In this document: positions 48,347 to 57,753 of the stretch, in pieces
Position numbering within the stretch: the stretch's first letter is position 1
Layout: each line of letters opens with the position of its first letter
From: Saccharopolyspora kobensis
GTDB taxonomy: Bacteria; Actinomycetota; Actinomycetes; Mycobacteriales; Pseudonocardiaceae
Direction: 5' to 3'
Assembly: GCF_900108315.1 (NCBI RefSeq)
Contig: NZ_FNVB01000010.1
Coordinates: 310,001 to 374,000 of the forward strand
Length of the DNA: 64,000 bases
The notes under the pieces: model-generated
The model's database searches: none
Seen by the model: only the letters and a program-made list of their open reading frames with translations
Told to the model about the DNA's origin: nothing
Position numbers and translations under genes: made by a program

Positions 48347-48481
48347 AACGGGGTCCCCCTTGACCTGCTCGATCACCCGGCGCTGCCACCGCGCCACCTC
48401 GGTGCGAGCCCGCGTCTGCGTAGTGGGAGCCACTCTACCCACTCCGCCAAGGCCTTCCCGGCAGGCGAGATGGATCACAGC

Positions 48482-50296
48482 TCACGGCGCGGGCACCGGC
48501 CACAGCCGCACCGCGCGGTCGGTGCTCGCGGTGGCGAGCAGGCGGCCGTCGGCGCTGAACTCGATCAGCCTGATCGCTCCGGTGCGGCCGGTGAGGGTGC
48601 TCACCACCCGCCGCTGCCGGACGTCCCAGATCTGCACCTCGCCCTCGCCGGTAGAGGCGGCCAGCGTTGCGTCGTCGGACGGATCGAGCGCCACGTCACC
48701 GGCGCCCGCCACGCTGCCCGACGGCAGCAGCGGTCGGTCGGCCCGTCCCCCGTCGGCCCAGATCCGGACGCCGCCGCGCTCGTCGGCGAGCACCAGCGAA
48801 CCCGCGCGGTCGAAGGCGATCACCTCGGCGCCGCCGATGACCGCGACCGGCGCGCGGCTGGGGACCTCCCACACCCGCACCCCGGATTCGCAGCTGGCGA
48901 CCAGCAGGCGGGCGTCCGCGCCGAACGCGGGCGAGGAGCACCGCTGGCCCGGCTCGACGGTGGTGATCTCGCGCTGCTCCCGGACGTCCCAGACGCGGAC
49001 CTGCCCGTCGGCGCCCGTGCTCGCCAGCAGGCGGCCGTCGGAGCTGAACGCCACACCCGTGATGTGCGCCCCGTGGCCGGCCAGCACGCCGACCTGCCGC
49101 CGCCCGGCCACGTCGTAGAGCCGCACGACGTCCTCCCAGGTGCCGGTGGCCAGCAGCGAACCGTCCGGGCTGAACTGCACGGCCTGCACCAGGTCCTGGT
49201 CCGTGAACTCCGCCACCCGGCGGCCGGAGCGCGCGTCCCACAGCTGGACCTGGCCGCCCTGGTCCGCGCCCCCGGTCCGCCCGCTCGCGGTGGCGACGAG
49301 CGCGCCGTCCGGGCTGATCGAGACGTCGCCGACGTCACTGGTGTGCTGCAGCACGACGGGCTGCGGCGGGTCGCCTTCCGGTGCCGCGAACCTGTCCCGC
49401 AGCTGCGGCCCGGCGATCGCGGCGGCGGTGCCGATGACCACGACCGCGAGCAGCCCGGCCCAGATCGGCCACCGCGATCGCCGGGCGATCGGCTCCGGGA
49501 CCTCGTCGGGCGCCGGCCGGTTCGGGTTGTTCGCGATGCGTAGCTCGCCCGGGATCCGGCTGTGGAGCGTGGGTTGCCGGTGACCGGGCCCGCCGCGCAG
49601 CCGCTCGAAGACGTACTGGTAGAGCTCGCCGACGCCGACCGCACCGTCCCGGTCGCGGTCCGCGTCACCGGTGCGCAGTCCCTCGATCAGCTGACGGGTG
49701 AAAAGCGATGGTGCGATCGCGCCGCCGTCGGTTTCGGCGGAGTGCTGCAGCGCGGTGGAGGCGGTCATCACCGCGTAGCCGCGCGACTCGTCGTCGGCGA
49801 AGGCATTGGCCGCGCCGCCGCCCCGCAGCAGCTGCTCCTTGATGTTGGCGTGGCGGTCGGCCGCCCGGACCAGGTAACCGCGCGGGAATGCGCCCGAGAA
49901 GCAGCAGTCCAGCCACACCACCACGGCGCGCGACCGGCTGCCGGCCATCCGGTCGTGCAGGAAGGTCACCGGGATCGCGGTGGAGCTCAGGCGGTCCGGC
50001 CGGGAGTTGGTCATCGCCAGGTAGAGGCGGCCGTCGTCGTCCTTGACGCCGTGGCCGGAAACGTAGAGCAGCACCAGGTCGTCGGGGCCCGCGTCGGCGT
50101 AGAGGTCCTCGACGGCCAGCATCGCGTCCTGGTGCGCCGGATCGCGCAGGAGCTCGACCTGGTACCCGCCGATCGACGGATCGGCCAGCACCCGCCGCAG
50201 GCCGGTGACATCGGTCTCCGGCGCCCGCAGCCGGTCGAACCCGGCGTCGGCGTAGGTGCTCGTCGCGATGAGCAACGCCCTGCGCGCCCCGGCCAT
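48482..50296 (-). CDS. Membrane-anchored bacterial caspase (metacaspase-like) with WD40 repeats
   Basis: 604 residues. The N-terminal caspase/p20 fold (about 1-230) has the catalytic His in 'LYVSGHGVKDDDGRLYL' and the Cys in 'VVWLDCCFSG', plus 'ALLIATSTYAD' at the start and a C-terminal 'PSLFTRQLIEGLRTG' element. One transmembrane helix follows ('WPIWAGLLAVVVIGTAAAIAG'). About seven WD40 blades form the rest (e.g. 'VQAVQFSPDGSLLATGTWEDVVRLYD'). The caspase would be cytosolic and the propeller outside, if the positive-inside rule holds. The ATG at 50296 has GGGAGG 4 nt upstream. Substrates are unknown; such proteins are linked to signalling or programmed death in complex bacteria. Confidence 0.85.
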   Translation of the reverse strand: MAGARRALLIATSTYADAGFDRLRAPETDVTGLRRVLADPSIGGYQVELLRDPAHQDAMLAVEDLYADAGPDDLVLLYVSGHGVKDDDGRLYLAMTNSRPDRLSSTAIPVTFLHDRMAGSRSRAVVVWLDCCFSGAFPRGYLVRAADRHANIKEQLLRGGGAANAFADDESRGYAVMTASTALQHSAETDGGAIAPSLFTRQLIEGLRTGDADRDRDGAVGVGELYQYVFERLRGGPGHRQPTLHSRIPGELRIANNPNRPAPDEVPEPIARRSRWPIWAGLLAVVVIGTAAAIAGPQLRDRFAAPEGDPPQPVVLQHTSDVGDVSISPDGALVATASGRTGGADQGGQVQLWDARSGRRVAEFTDQDLVQAVQFSPDGSLLATGTWEDVVRLYDVAGRRQVGVLAGHGAHITGVAFSSDGRLLASTGADGQVRVWDVREQREITTVEPGQRCSSPAFGADARLLVASCESGVRVWEVPSRAPVAVIGGAEVIAFDRAGSLVLADERGGVRIWADGGRADRPLLPSGSVAGAGDVALDPSDDATLAASTGEGEVQIWDVRQRRVVSTLTGRTGAIRLIEFSADGRLLATASTDRAVRLWPVPAP

Positions 50297-50435
50297 GCGG
50301 CCTCCCGCCGTTCCCGCTCGAGATCGCACAGCAGCGTACTCGGCGGGCACGACGGCGAAACCGGCTTTCCGCCGGAGTTCGCCGGATCAGACGCGGTGCT
50401 CACTGTCTTCGAAGCGGCGCAGCCGCTCGGCCAGC

Positions 50436-50513
50436 CCCGCAACTCGCACCGCCGCGGGTTCTCAGCGGTCGCCTGGCGAGGGCAGCCCGTTCGCCGTGCA
50501 TCGGACGCTCCCG
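50436..50513. repeat. Nested-hairpin repeat, family 2, truncated copy D
   Basis: Only the 5' half is preserved: AACTCGCACCGCCGCGGG, TTCTCAGCGGTCGCCTGGC, the gaggacag-like loop, CCCGTTC, gcc, GTGCAT and cggac. The 3' complementary half is missing, so the outer stem cannot form. It lies between the TNT gene and the caspase gene. Confidence 0.75.
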
Positions 50514-50565
50514 GAGTCCGGGCCGCCGCTCCGCCACCCGCACCGCGAGTTCGGCGGACCGTCCT

Positions 50566-52206
50566 TCAGACCTCGACCAGCCAGCCGTCCGCGACGAGGT
50601 TCTGGACGTCGTTGGGCAGCACGAAGGCCGTGCCGCCGCCGACCTGGCCGAAGTCCGGCTTGACGACGCCGGAGATCGCCTCGAAGCCGGAGACCACCCG
50701 GTAGCGGTGGTAGGCCCCGACCTGCTGCTGCGGCGGCACCGAGCGCTGCGGCAGCGTCGTCCCGGCCACGAACACGGTGTTGCCGGTCGGCTCGCCGAAC
50801 CGGTCGACCTCGTCGCCCTGCCGCAGGACCACCACGAACTTGTTGTCGTAGGCGTCCAGCGGCGGCTCGCCGGGCATCGGCTCGTACGGGCACTCGAAGT
50901 CCTGCAGCGGCTCGTCGGGCTCGCGCAGGAACTCGGTCCGGGTGAGCGACATCGCGCCGATCAGGTGCGCCGCGGCCGCGTAGGCGTCGGGGAAGCGGGA
51001 GCGGTTGTGGATCTCGCCGTCGGCCACGCGGAACACCGACCACCAGCCGTCGGCGCCGCGCAGCATGCTCCAGCCGCCCTCCAGCGGCTCCTCGAAGCTG
51101 TAGAACCGGGTGCTCATGCCCATCGCGCTGATGAAGCCGCGGGCGATGTCGATCGCCTTGGCCGGGCTCAGCCGCAGCAGGGCCTCCGGGTCACCGCCGA
51201 GCACGAGTGCCTTGGCCTCGGCGGCCGCGCGGTCGGCCACCTCCGCGGGCGGCTGGTGGCTGCGGCTGCGGATGTGGTCGAGGAAGTCGCGCGGCGGGGC
51301 GATGCCGTGCTCGTCCAGGTAGTAGGCCAGCGCCAGCGGCCACACCCAGGTGCCGTCGGTGTGGAACTGCTTGGGCACCGCGGGCGGGCGCTGCGGATCG
51401 ACCTCGTCGGGATCGCTGCTGTACGCGCGCAGCAGGATCTCGCCGCCGTGCAGGTAGTGCGCCACCTGTCGTTCCTCGACCGAGGTCAGCGCGGGCCGGT
51501 GCGCGAACGGGCGGTTCTCGGCATCGCGGCCGTCGAAGACCTGGACCATCCGGACCGGCTCGGGCTGCTCGGCCTCGCGGTGCCGTCCGTAGTGCTCCCA
51601 GGCCGGGTCCAGCAGCCATTTCGGCGCGGTGGCCCGCGGGTAGTAGCGCAGTTCCTCGTAGTGCGCGCGGCCGTCCTCGGGGGCGACGACCCAGGTCGGC
51701 TCGTCGTGCCCGGTGCGCAGGTCGGCGCCGTCCTGGTCGAGCTGGAAGCGCGCCGAGGTCCACGCCCCGGTCTCCGGCCGGTAGGCGACGTTCCGGTGCC
51801 GCCGCAGCGCGTCGACGACGTCCTGGGTGGGAATCCACCGGTGTTCGGCGTCGGTGGTGACCGCGGCGGTGATCTCGATCCGGGTGCCCAGCGCGGTGCA
51901 GTCGACGACCGCGCGCTGCCAGCCGTCCGGCAGCCCGGCGACGACCGCTTCGCGCAGCGCTCGCTCCAGCTCGCGCTGGTGCTCGGCGCGGTCCGGGAAG
52001 TCCCCGTAGGACGCCGGCGCCGGGAACTCCGGCCGCACCCGCGCGGGAGCCTCGTGCTGGACGACCAGTACCTCGCCGACCTGGTCGAGCGGGACGGGCC
52101 GGTCGCGGCCGTCCAGCACCGCGCCCTGCTCGCTCAGCTCGCGCAGCGGCGAGCACGTCCCGTCGACCAGGACGTGCGCGCCCGCGGTCGCCTCCCCCAG
52201 GATCAT
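50566..52206 (-). CDS. TNT-domain (NAD+ glycohydrolase-like) protein
   Basis: 546 residues. The C-terminal ~110 residues resemble the tuberculosis necrotizing toxin domain of CpnT: 'VDRFGEPTGNTVFVAGTTLPQRS', 'YHRYRVVSGFEAISGVVKPDFGQVGGG' and 'NDVQNLVADGWLVEV'. The Arg of 'DRFG' and the Gln of 'FGQVGGG' match the positions reported as important in CpnT. The middle region ('WQRAVVDCTALGTRIEITAAV', 'GAWTSARFQL', 'EELRYYPR') looks like a YezG/immunity-type alpha-beta domain; this second call is tentative. There is no signal peptide. The start overlaps the double-ARH gene by ATGA. It is either an effector or an NAD+-consuming enzyme of the array. Confidence 0.75.
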   Translation of the reverse strand: MILGEATAGAHVLVDGTCSPLRELSEQGAVLDGRDRPVPLDQVGEVLVVQHEAPARVRPEFPAPASYGDFPDRAEHQRELERALREAVVAGLPDGWQRAVVDCTALGTRIEITAAVTTDAEHRWIPTQDVVDALRRHRNVAYRPETGAWTSARFQLDQDGADLRTGHDEPTWVVAPEDGRAHYEELRYYPRATAPKWLLDPAWEHYGRHREAEQPEPVRMVQVFDGRDAENRPFAHRPALTSVEERQVAHYLHGGEILLRAYSSDPDEVDPQRPPAVPKQFHTDGTWVWPLALAYYLDEHGIAPPRDFLDHIRSRSHQPPAEVADRAAAEAKALVLGGDPEALLRLSPAKAIDIARGFISAMGMSTRFYSFEEPLEGGWSMLRGADGWWSVFRVADGEIHNRSRFPDAYAAAAHLIGAMSLTRTEFLREPDEPLQDFECPYEPMPGEPPLDAYDNKFVVVLRQGDEVDRFGEPTGNTVFVAGTTLPQRSVPPQQQVGAYHRYRVVSGFEAISGVVKPDFGQVGGGTAFVLPNDVQNLVADGWLVEV

Positions 52207-55200
52207 TCGTCCTCCCCCTCGGACAACTCGTCGTGCATGACTCCGTTGATCCGCCGCGGCGCGGGCTTGGGCGCCGGGAACTCCGGTCCCGGAGCGGCCG
52301 CGACCGGCTCGGGCGCGGCGGCCCAGTGCGGCCGGACCGGGTAGCGCTCGTTCCAGTCCTCGCCGGTGGGCGGCTCGATGGCGGCCTGGCCCGGCAGGAA
52401 CGCGCCGTGCCCGAACTCGGCCACGCAGTCCAGCGCGATCTGCTCGACGACGTCGCGCAGTTCCAGCTCGGCCAGCCAGTCGACCGGCAGCGCGGCGACG
52501 CCGTGCAGCGCGCCGACGATGTTCCCGCAGATCGCGCCGGTCGAGTCGCTGTCGCCGTCGTGGTGCACGGCGATCCGCAGCGCCTGCTCGACGTCCTCGG
52601 CGACCAGCGCCGCGCACACCGCGATGGCCAGCGCTTCCTCGCCGACCCAGCCGCCGCCGAGGTGCTCGGCGATCTGCTCCGGCGTCGGCACTCCCGCTTC
52701 GGCCAGCGCGACGGCGGACTTGAGCGCCGCGCTGGTCTCCTCGTGGTCCTCCCAGGTCTCCAGCACCTGCAGCGCCAGCCACACGCCGTCGTCGAGGCCG
52801 CGGCCGAGCAGGGCCTGCTGGACGATCACCGCCAGCGCCCCGGCGGAGTGGTAGCCGGCGGGGTGGCTGTGCGTCACCGCTGCGGTGCGGGCGGCGAGCC
52901 GGAACACCTCGGCGGGGTCGGTGGACCACAGCGCGGCAGGCGCGGCGCGCATCACGCCGCCGCAGCCCTTGGAGTCGTTGACGCGCTCGGTGAACGAGCC
53001 GGCGGGCTTGCCGTCGCCGAAGCGGGCCAGCGCGCGCCACACGGTCTTGCCCGGCGCGCGGGTCGCGAACAGGCCCGGCACCTCGATCAGCCAGCCGTCG
53101 GGCGCCGGGTAGTCGGCGAGGAACGCGCCTGCCGCGGCGTCCCAGTCCACGCCCTGCGTGTGCAGCCAGCGCTGGTAGGCCAGCTGCACCTCGGGGAGCG
53201 GATCGTCGCTGCCGAGCACCCGGTTCGCCACGCTGCCGCGGATCAGGCCTTCGGCGGTGAACAGCGTCATCTGGGTGTCGTCGGTGATCGCCCCGCGCAC
53301 GCCGTAGGCCTCGCGCAGCCCGGACGGGCCGTCGGGGCCGAAGCGCGCGGTGATCGCCTCGGCGTTGATGAACTCCAGGTCGGAGCCGAGCGAATCGCCC
53401 AGCGCACCACCGAGGAAGCAGCCCAGCACGCGTTCGGTCAGCGACGGAGCGCTGTCGCCGGGGCCGTCGGCCTTGGCGTGCCCGCCGCGCGCGATCGGCG
53501 GCGCCGCGGGCGCGGGCTCGTCTTCGCCGTCCGACGGCTCGGCCTCGTCGGGAGCGCTCGCCGATGCGTCGTCGTCGGCGGGCATCTCGTCCGCCGGTCC
53601 GTCATCCGCACCGGCGTCGACCGGTTCGAGGTCGATCGGGGTGCGCGCGGGCGGTTCCAGGTCCACCGGTTCGCGCTCCGCCGCGGGCTGCTGGACTTCC
53701 GGAACTTCGCCGTCCGCAACGTCTTCCGCGGCGTCGTCCGCCGGTTCGTCATCGACGAGCTCTGACTCGGCGTCCTCGTCGCGGTCCTCGTCCGGCTCGG
53801 AATCCCCTTGTCCGGCAACGACTTCGGGCACCGGGATCCGCGCGATGCGCTCCGCGACCTCGCGATCCGCTTCGGCGTCCTGATCGCGGACGACGACTTC
53901 CGGCACCACGATCCGCCCGGAATCGACCTGCTCCGCGCGGTCCGCGTCCTCCGGTTCGGCGGCGTCCTCGGGTTCGGCGGTCTCCGCCGGGTCCTCGTCG
54001 ACGACCGGCTCCAGGGTGACGGCGTCCGGCATCCGCTCGAAGTCCGCCGACTCGCGGACGATCCGCTCCGCGACCTCCCGGTCGGCGTCCGTTTCCTCGG
54101 CGTCCGCATCGACCGGATCAGCGGGCTCCGGCGCGGGATCGGCCTCGACGGGCTGGGACGCGGTCGGCGGCGGGAAGGCCCCGATCTGCGGCGCGGCGGC
54201 CGGCGGCTCCAGGTCGTCGACGATGGCGGGGAACACCGCGGTGGTCTCCGCCGGCGCCTCGGGAGAGCGCAGGTTCGGCACCGGGATCGGCCCGGTGCTC
54301 GACGGGTCGCCGACCGGGGCCGCTCCGGCCCGGGCGGCCGGGAACGTCGGCGCCCCGATGCCGTCCACGCGCGGGTTCTGCACCGGCAGCCCGGCAGGCG
54401 GCGTGTCGACGGCTTCCGCCGAGGTGATCACCGGCATGAGCATGGTCTGCTCGGCGGAGCCCTCGACCGTGTTCGGCGAGCCACCGGTGAGCTGCGGCGG
54501 GCCGCCGAGCTGGCGGGCGTTCGGCGAGTAGCGCTGGGCCCACTGCGGCTGCGGTCGCGGCGCGAAGGCCTCGGTGGCGTCGGCGCAGAGGTTCTCGAGG
54601 ATCTCGCGCAGTTCGAGCTCGTCGAGCCACCGCCCGGGAATCCCGGCGGGCCCGTAGAGCGCACCGGCGAGCTGACCGGCGAGCGCACCGGTGACGGCGC
54701 TGTCGCCGGAGTGGTTCACCGCGACGCGCACCGCGTCGGCGAAGGTGCGGGTGCTGCCGACCGCGGCCAGCGCGATGCCCAGCTCACCGGGCTTCTCGCC
54801 GAGCTCGAACTCGATCTCCAGCTGTCGCGGGGTGGGGCAGCCGCGCTGGCCGACGAACATCGCGGCGTGCAGCGTCCGGCGGACGTCGGCCGGGCCCCGG
54901 CCCGTCCAGTAGGCGACGCCGAGCCGCTTCTGGTCGGAAGCGTTCACCGCGTCCCACAGCGGCACACCGCGGATGAGCTGCGCCAGCACATCGCTGTGCA
55001 GGCCGGCCGCACCGACCGAGTTGGGCGCGGAGACGAGCAGGTTCGCGGCAGCCGCGCCCGCCGCGAAGACCTCTTCCGGCACGTTCGACCACGCCATGGT
55101 CGGCGCGGCCCAGACCGCGAAGTCGACCAGGCCGTCGGCCTTGAGCGGAGCGTGCAGGCTGCCGTCGGCGCCCAGCGGCGAGCGCTGCGCCGCCGACCCG

Positions 55201-55643
55201 ATCACGTGCAGCCCGGCGCCGCACGGGTTGCGGGTCGAGTACAGCTCGGGCCGCTCCAGCAGCCAGCTGTTGGGAGTGGGCTCGGTGGCCAGGTACGCCG
55301 ACATCGCGTAGTCCCACGGCACGCCCTGGGTGTGCAGCCAGCGCAGGTAGTTGGCGAGGATGAACTCGGTCGGCAGCCAGCCGCTGCCGTTCGGGTTCGC
55401 GGCCTTGGCGCGCAGCAGGGATTCCAGCGTGAACACGGTGAGCTGCGTCAGCTCGGTGCTCGCCCCGCGCCGCCCGAACACGGGCAGGTAGTCGACGACG
55501 CCCTGCGGCCCGAACCACTGCTCGATCTCGCTGAGCTTGCTGTCCCGCACACCGGCGCCGAGCGCATCGCCGACGGCCCCGCCGAGCATGGCTCCGCGGA
55601 AGCGTTCCGCCCACGACTGCTGCGGCGGTCGAGCGTCGGTCAT
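52203..55643 (-). CDS. Double ADP-ribosylglycohydrolase protein, one dead and one live domain
   Basis: 1146 residues. The N-terminal ARH domain (about 54560-55643) keeps 'GAMLGGAVGDALGAG' but has TELT where active enzymes have TDDT, and GDSAVTG for GDSDSTG, so metal ligands are lost. A ~380-residue Pro/Glu/Asp-rich linker follows. The C-terminal ARH domain (about 52300-53440) is intact: 'GCFLGGALGDSLG', 'ITDDTQMTLFTAEGL', 'VNDSKGCGGVMRAAP', 'THSHPAGYHSAGALAV', 'HHDGDSDSTGAICGN'. ARH enzymes remove ADP-ribose from proteins or small molecules using two Mg ions. The ATG at 55643 has GAGGGAGA upstream. The live domain may reverse ADP-ribosylation; the dead one may regulate or bind. Confidence 0.88.
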   Translation of the reverse strand: MTDARPPQQSWAERFRGAMLGGAVGDALGAGVRDSKLSEIEQWFGPQGVVDYLPVFGRRGASTELTQLTVFTLESLLRAKAANPNGSGWLPTEFILANYLRWLHTQGVPWDYAMSAYLATEPTPNSWLLERPELYSTRNPCGAGLHVIGSAAQRSPLGADGSLHAPLKADGLVDFAVWAAPTMAWSNVPEEVFAAGAAAANLLVSAPNSVGAAGLHSDVLAQLIRGVPLWDAVNASDQKRLGVAYWTGRGPADVRRTLHAAMFVGQRGCPTPRQLEIEFELGEKPGELGIALAAVGSTRTFADAVRVAVNHSGDSAVTGALAGQLAGALYGPAGIPGRWLDELELREILENLCADATEAFAPRPQPQWAQRYSPNARQLGGPPQLTGGSPNTVEGSAEQTMLMPVITSAEAVDTPPAGLPVQNPRVDGIGAPTFPAARAGAAPVGDPSSTGPIPVPNLRSPEAPAETTAVFPAIVDDLEPPAAAPQIGAFPPPTASQPVEADPAPEPADPVDADAEETDADREVAERIVRESADFERMPDAVTLEPVVDEDPAETAEPEDAAEPEDADRAEQVDSGRIVVPEVVVRDQDAEADREVAERIARIPVPEVVAGQGDSEPDEDRDEDAESELVDDEPADDAAEDVADGEVPEVQQPAAEREPVDLEPPARTPIDLEPVDAGADDGPADEMPADDDASASAPDEAEPSDGEDEPAPAAPPIARGGHAKADGPGDSAPSLTERVLGCFLGGALGDSLGSDLEFINAEAITARFGPDGPSGLREAYGVRGAITDDTQMTLFTAEGLIRGSVANRVLGSDDPLPEVQLAYQRWLHTQGVDWDAAAGAFLADYPAPDGWLIEVPGLFATRAPGKTVWRALARFGDGKPAGSFTERVNDSKGCGGVMRAAPAALWSTDPAEVFRLAARTAAVTHSHPAGYHSAGALAVIVQQALLGRGLDDGVWLALQVLETWEDHEETSAALKSAVALAEAGVPTPEQIAEHLGGGWVGEEALAIAVCAALVAEDVEQALRIAVHHDGDSDSTGAICGNIVGALHGVAALPVDWLAELELRDVVEQIALDCVAEFGHGAFLPGQAAIEPPTGEDWNERYPVRPHWAAAPEPVAAAPGPEFPAPKPAPRRINGVMHDELSEGEDE

Positions 55644-55662
55644 CGCGATGTCTCCCTCGTGC

Positions 55663-57753
55663 TCACCAGGCCGGGTAGCGCCTGGTCCAGGCCGGATCGG
55701 TCGGCGGGCCCGGGCTGAACTCGGCGAGCGCATCCCCGGCCAACGTCTCGATCACCTCTCGCAGCTCCAGCGAACCGAGCCATTCCGGCGGAACGGCCCG
55801 AGCCCCGTGCAGAGCCCCCGCAATGTTGCCGCACACGATCCCCGTGGAGTCCGAGTCCCCCGAGTGGTTCACGGCCAGCAACAGCGCGTCCCGCAGGTTA
55901 TCCGTCGCCAGCGCGGCGTAGAGCCCGATCGCGAGAGCTTCCTCCCCGACCCACCCCTGCCCGAGCGTGTCCTTGATCACCTCCGGAGCGACCGGCCCCT
56001 GCTGCGCGAGCTCAACGGCCCGGTCGAGGACCGCCAACTGCTCCTCGTGCCCCCGCCACCGCAACAGCAGCTCCCGCGCGATCCGCACGGCCTCTTCCAG
56101 CTGCACATCCCGGATGAGCTGGTGCACGATCACCGCCAGCACACCGGCGGAGAGGTACCCGCTGGGATGGCTGTGCGTGAGCGCCGCGGTGCCGACGGCG
56201 GCGTAGAAGACCTCGGCGGGATCGTGCGACCACACGGCGACAGGAGCGGCCCGCATGACGCCGCCACAGCCCTTGGAGTCGTTGATCCGGTGCTGCGGAC
56301 TGGCGTGCTGATGCGTCTGCGCGAACTGCGCGAGCGCGGACATGCAGGTGCTACCCGGAGCCCGCGCGGCGAACAGCTGCGGATTGGTGATGAGCCACCC
56401 GTCGGGCTGCGGAATCCGCTGCGCGTAAGGCCCACCGGCCTGCGACCAGGGCTGGTTCTGCGTGTGGAACCACCGCTGATAAGCGTGCTGCACCTCGGGA
56501 ACCGGATCGTTGTCGACGGGCTTGATCCGCCTTGCCACGTGAGCCCGGATGAGCCCTTCGAGCGTGAACAGCATCATCTGCGTGTCATCGGAGATCTGCG
56601 CAACGCCGTCCCGAAGCACCGGAGCGGTGAGCCCGGCGTCCCCGTGGTTCCGCCGGATCATGTCGATGTCGTGGAACTCGATGGCGTAACCGAGAGCGTC
56701 CCCCACAGCCCCGGCCAGCATCGACCCGATGAACCGCTCCCGAGGATCGAGCGGCGGCGCGGGAGGCTGCGGGGGCGCCTCCGGAACGACGTTCTCCTGG
56801 GCTTCTGCGCCCTGATCCGGCTGGGCCTCTTCGGCTGCGATGGCTTCGAAGGCCCGCAGGAGCGCCTTCCCCTGGATGTCGGCCTGGTGCCGAGTGCCGA
56901 CGTCGATGACCAGGTCGACTTCTTCGAAGGCGCTCTTGAGCTGGGCGACGTCGGCCCTGACCTTCGCCTGGGATTCGGGCAGGTACTTGGGGCTGGTACC
57001 GGCCAAGAACGCAGTCTTCCCACCGAGGTTGACGGTCCCGGGAGTTCCGTCTTCGTGCGCGAGGAGCGCGACCTCGGACCTGGCGACCGTCATGAGCATC
57101 GACCGGTCGGATACGTACCCGGCGGCCCACATGTGCAGGAGACCTTCCAGCATCGATTCCGGGCGCGGAAAGCCCAAAGTCGTCGGGCTCGGCCGGTAGT
57201 CGGAGTTCAGCCGGTACCGCCCCGTGAGCGTGCCGTCCTCATCGACCCAGTAAGCGCCGATCCAGGCGTGCTCCGGAACTTCCTCCCGCGCCGCGTCCCG
57301 GTACATCTGGTCCGGCACCGAGAGCCAGCTTCCCGGCTGCTGGGCGGCTGCAGCGCGCATCGCGTCGGTGATCTCCGGAGCGGAGATCTCGATGGCCCGC
57401 GATCCGATGATCATCAGGTCCATCTGATCGCCCTGCGTGAAGATCCGCACGTTCCGCTCGGCGAGCAGCGGCAGCAGCCGGTACCCGTTGACCCGGACGG
57501 TGCCGGAGACGAAGTCCGCGCCGCCCAAGTCCGGCATGGCGCTCCGGTCGGTGCAAACCCAGATCTGCGCCTTCTCCTGCCCCTCCATCTGGAAGTCCGC
57601 CGGATGCGACGACGTCCCCTCCGGCCCGGTGAGCGCCCAGAGATCCGCGATCAGGAACTCCCGGTAGACGTCCTCAACCGCCCCCTGCTCAGCGGCGTAC
57701 CGCCCGATCGCCTGCTCCAGCGCGGTCGGCTCAACACCCTGCGGTCGGCCCAT
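55663..57753 (-). CDS. SseB-like domain fused to an active-type ADP-ribosylglycohydrolase
   Basis: 696 residues. The N-terminal region has an SseB_N-type segment ('VEDVYREFLIADLWALTG'), followed by an uncharacterised alpha/beta section ('GADFVSGTVRVNGYRLLPLLAE'). After a Pro-rich linker comes an ARH domain with complete ligands: 'GDALGYAIEFHDIDM', 'ISDDTQMMLFTLEGLIRAH', 'INDSKGCGGVMRAAP', 'NHSGDSDSTGIVCGN', ending 'FSPGPPTDPAWTRRYPAW'. The ATG at 57753 with GGAGGGGG upstream is chosen over an open extension to 57885. SseB-type domains recur in polymorphic-toxin and T7SS loci. Cytosolic; probably acts on ADP-ribosylated targets. Confidence 0.85.
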   Translation of the reverse strand: MGRPQGVEPTALEQAIGRYAAEQGAVEDVYREFLIADLWALTGPEGTSSHPADFQMEGQEKAQIWVCTDRSAMPDLGGADFVSGTVRVNGYRLLPLLAERNVRIFTQGDQMDLMIIGSRAIEISAPEITDAMRAAAAQQPGSWLSVPDQMYRDAAREEVPEHAWIGAYWVDEDGTLTGRYRLNSDYRPSPTTLGFPRPESMLEGLLHMWAAGYVSDRSMLMTVARSEVALLAHEDGTPGTVNLGGKTAFLAGTSPKYLPESQAKVRADVAQLKSAFEEVDLVIDVGTRHQADIQGKALLRAFEAIAAEEAQPDQGAEAQENVVPEAPPQPPAPPLDPRERFIGSMLAGAVGDALGYAIEFHDIDMIRRNHGDAGLTAPVLRDGVAQISDDTQMMLFTLEGLIRAHVARRIKPVDNDPVPEVQHAYQRWFHTQNQPWSQAGGPYAQRIPQPDGWLITNPQLFAARAPGSTCMSALAQFAQTHQHASPQHRINDSKGCGGVMRAAPVAVWSHDPAEVFYAAVGTAALTHSHPSGYLSAGVLAVIVHQLIRDVQLEEAVRIARELLLRWRGHEEQLAVLDRAVELAQQGPVAPEVIKDTLGQGWVGEEALAIGLYAALATDNLRDALLLAVNHSGDSDSTGIVCGNIAGALHGARAVPPEWLGSLELREVIETLAGDALAEFSPGPPTDPAWTRRYPAW

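Noticed and set aside
48375-48475. Possible tRNA gene upstream of the str promoter
   Set aside because: A short GTGGG/CCCAC stem and a GGTAGAG-like stretch occur, but no acceptor stem or TTCGAA-type T-arm can be built.
52233-55718. Long plus-strand frames opposite the ARH genes
   Set aside because: They are antisense shadows; the minus-strand frames carry the conserved ARH motifs and proper start signals.
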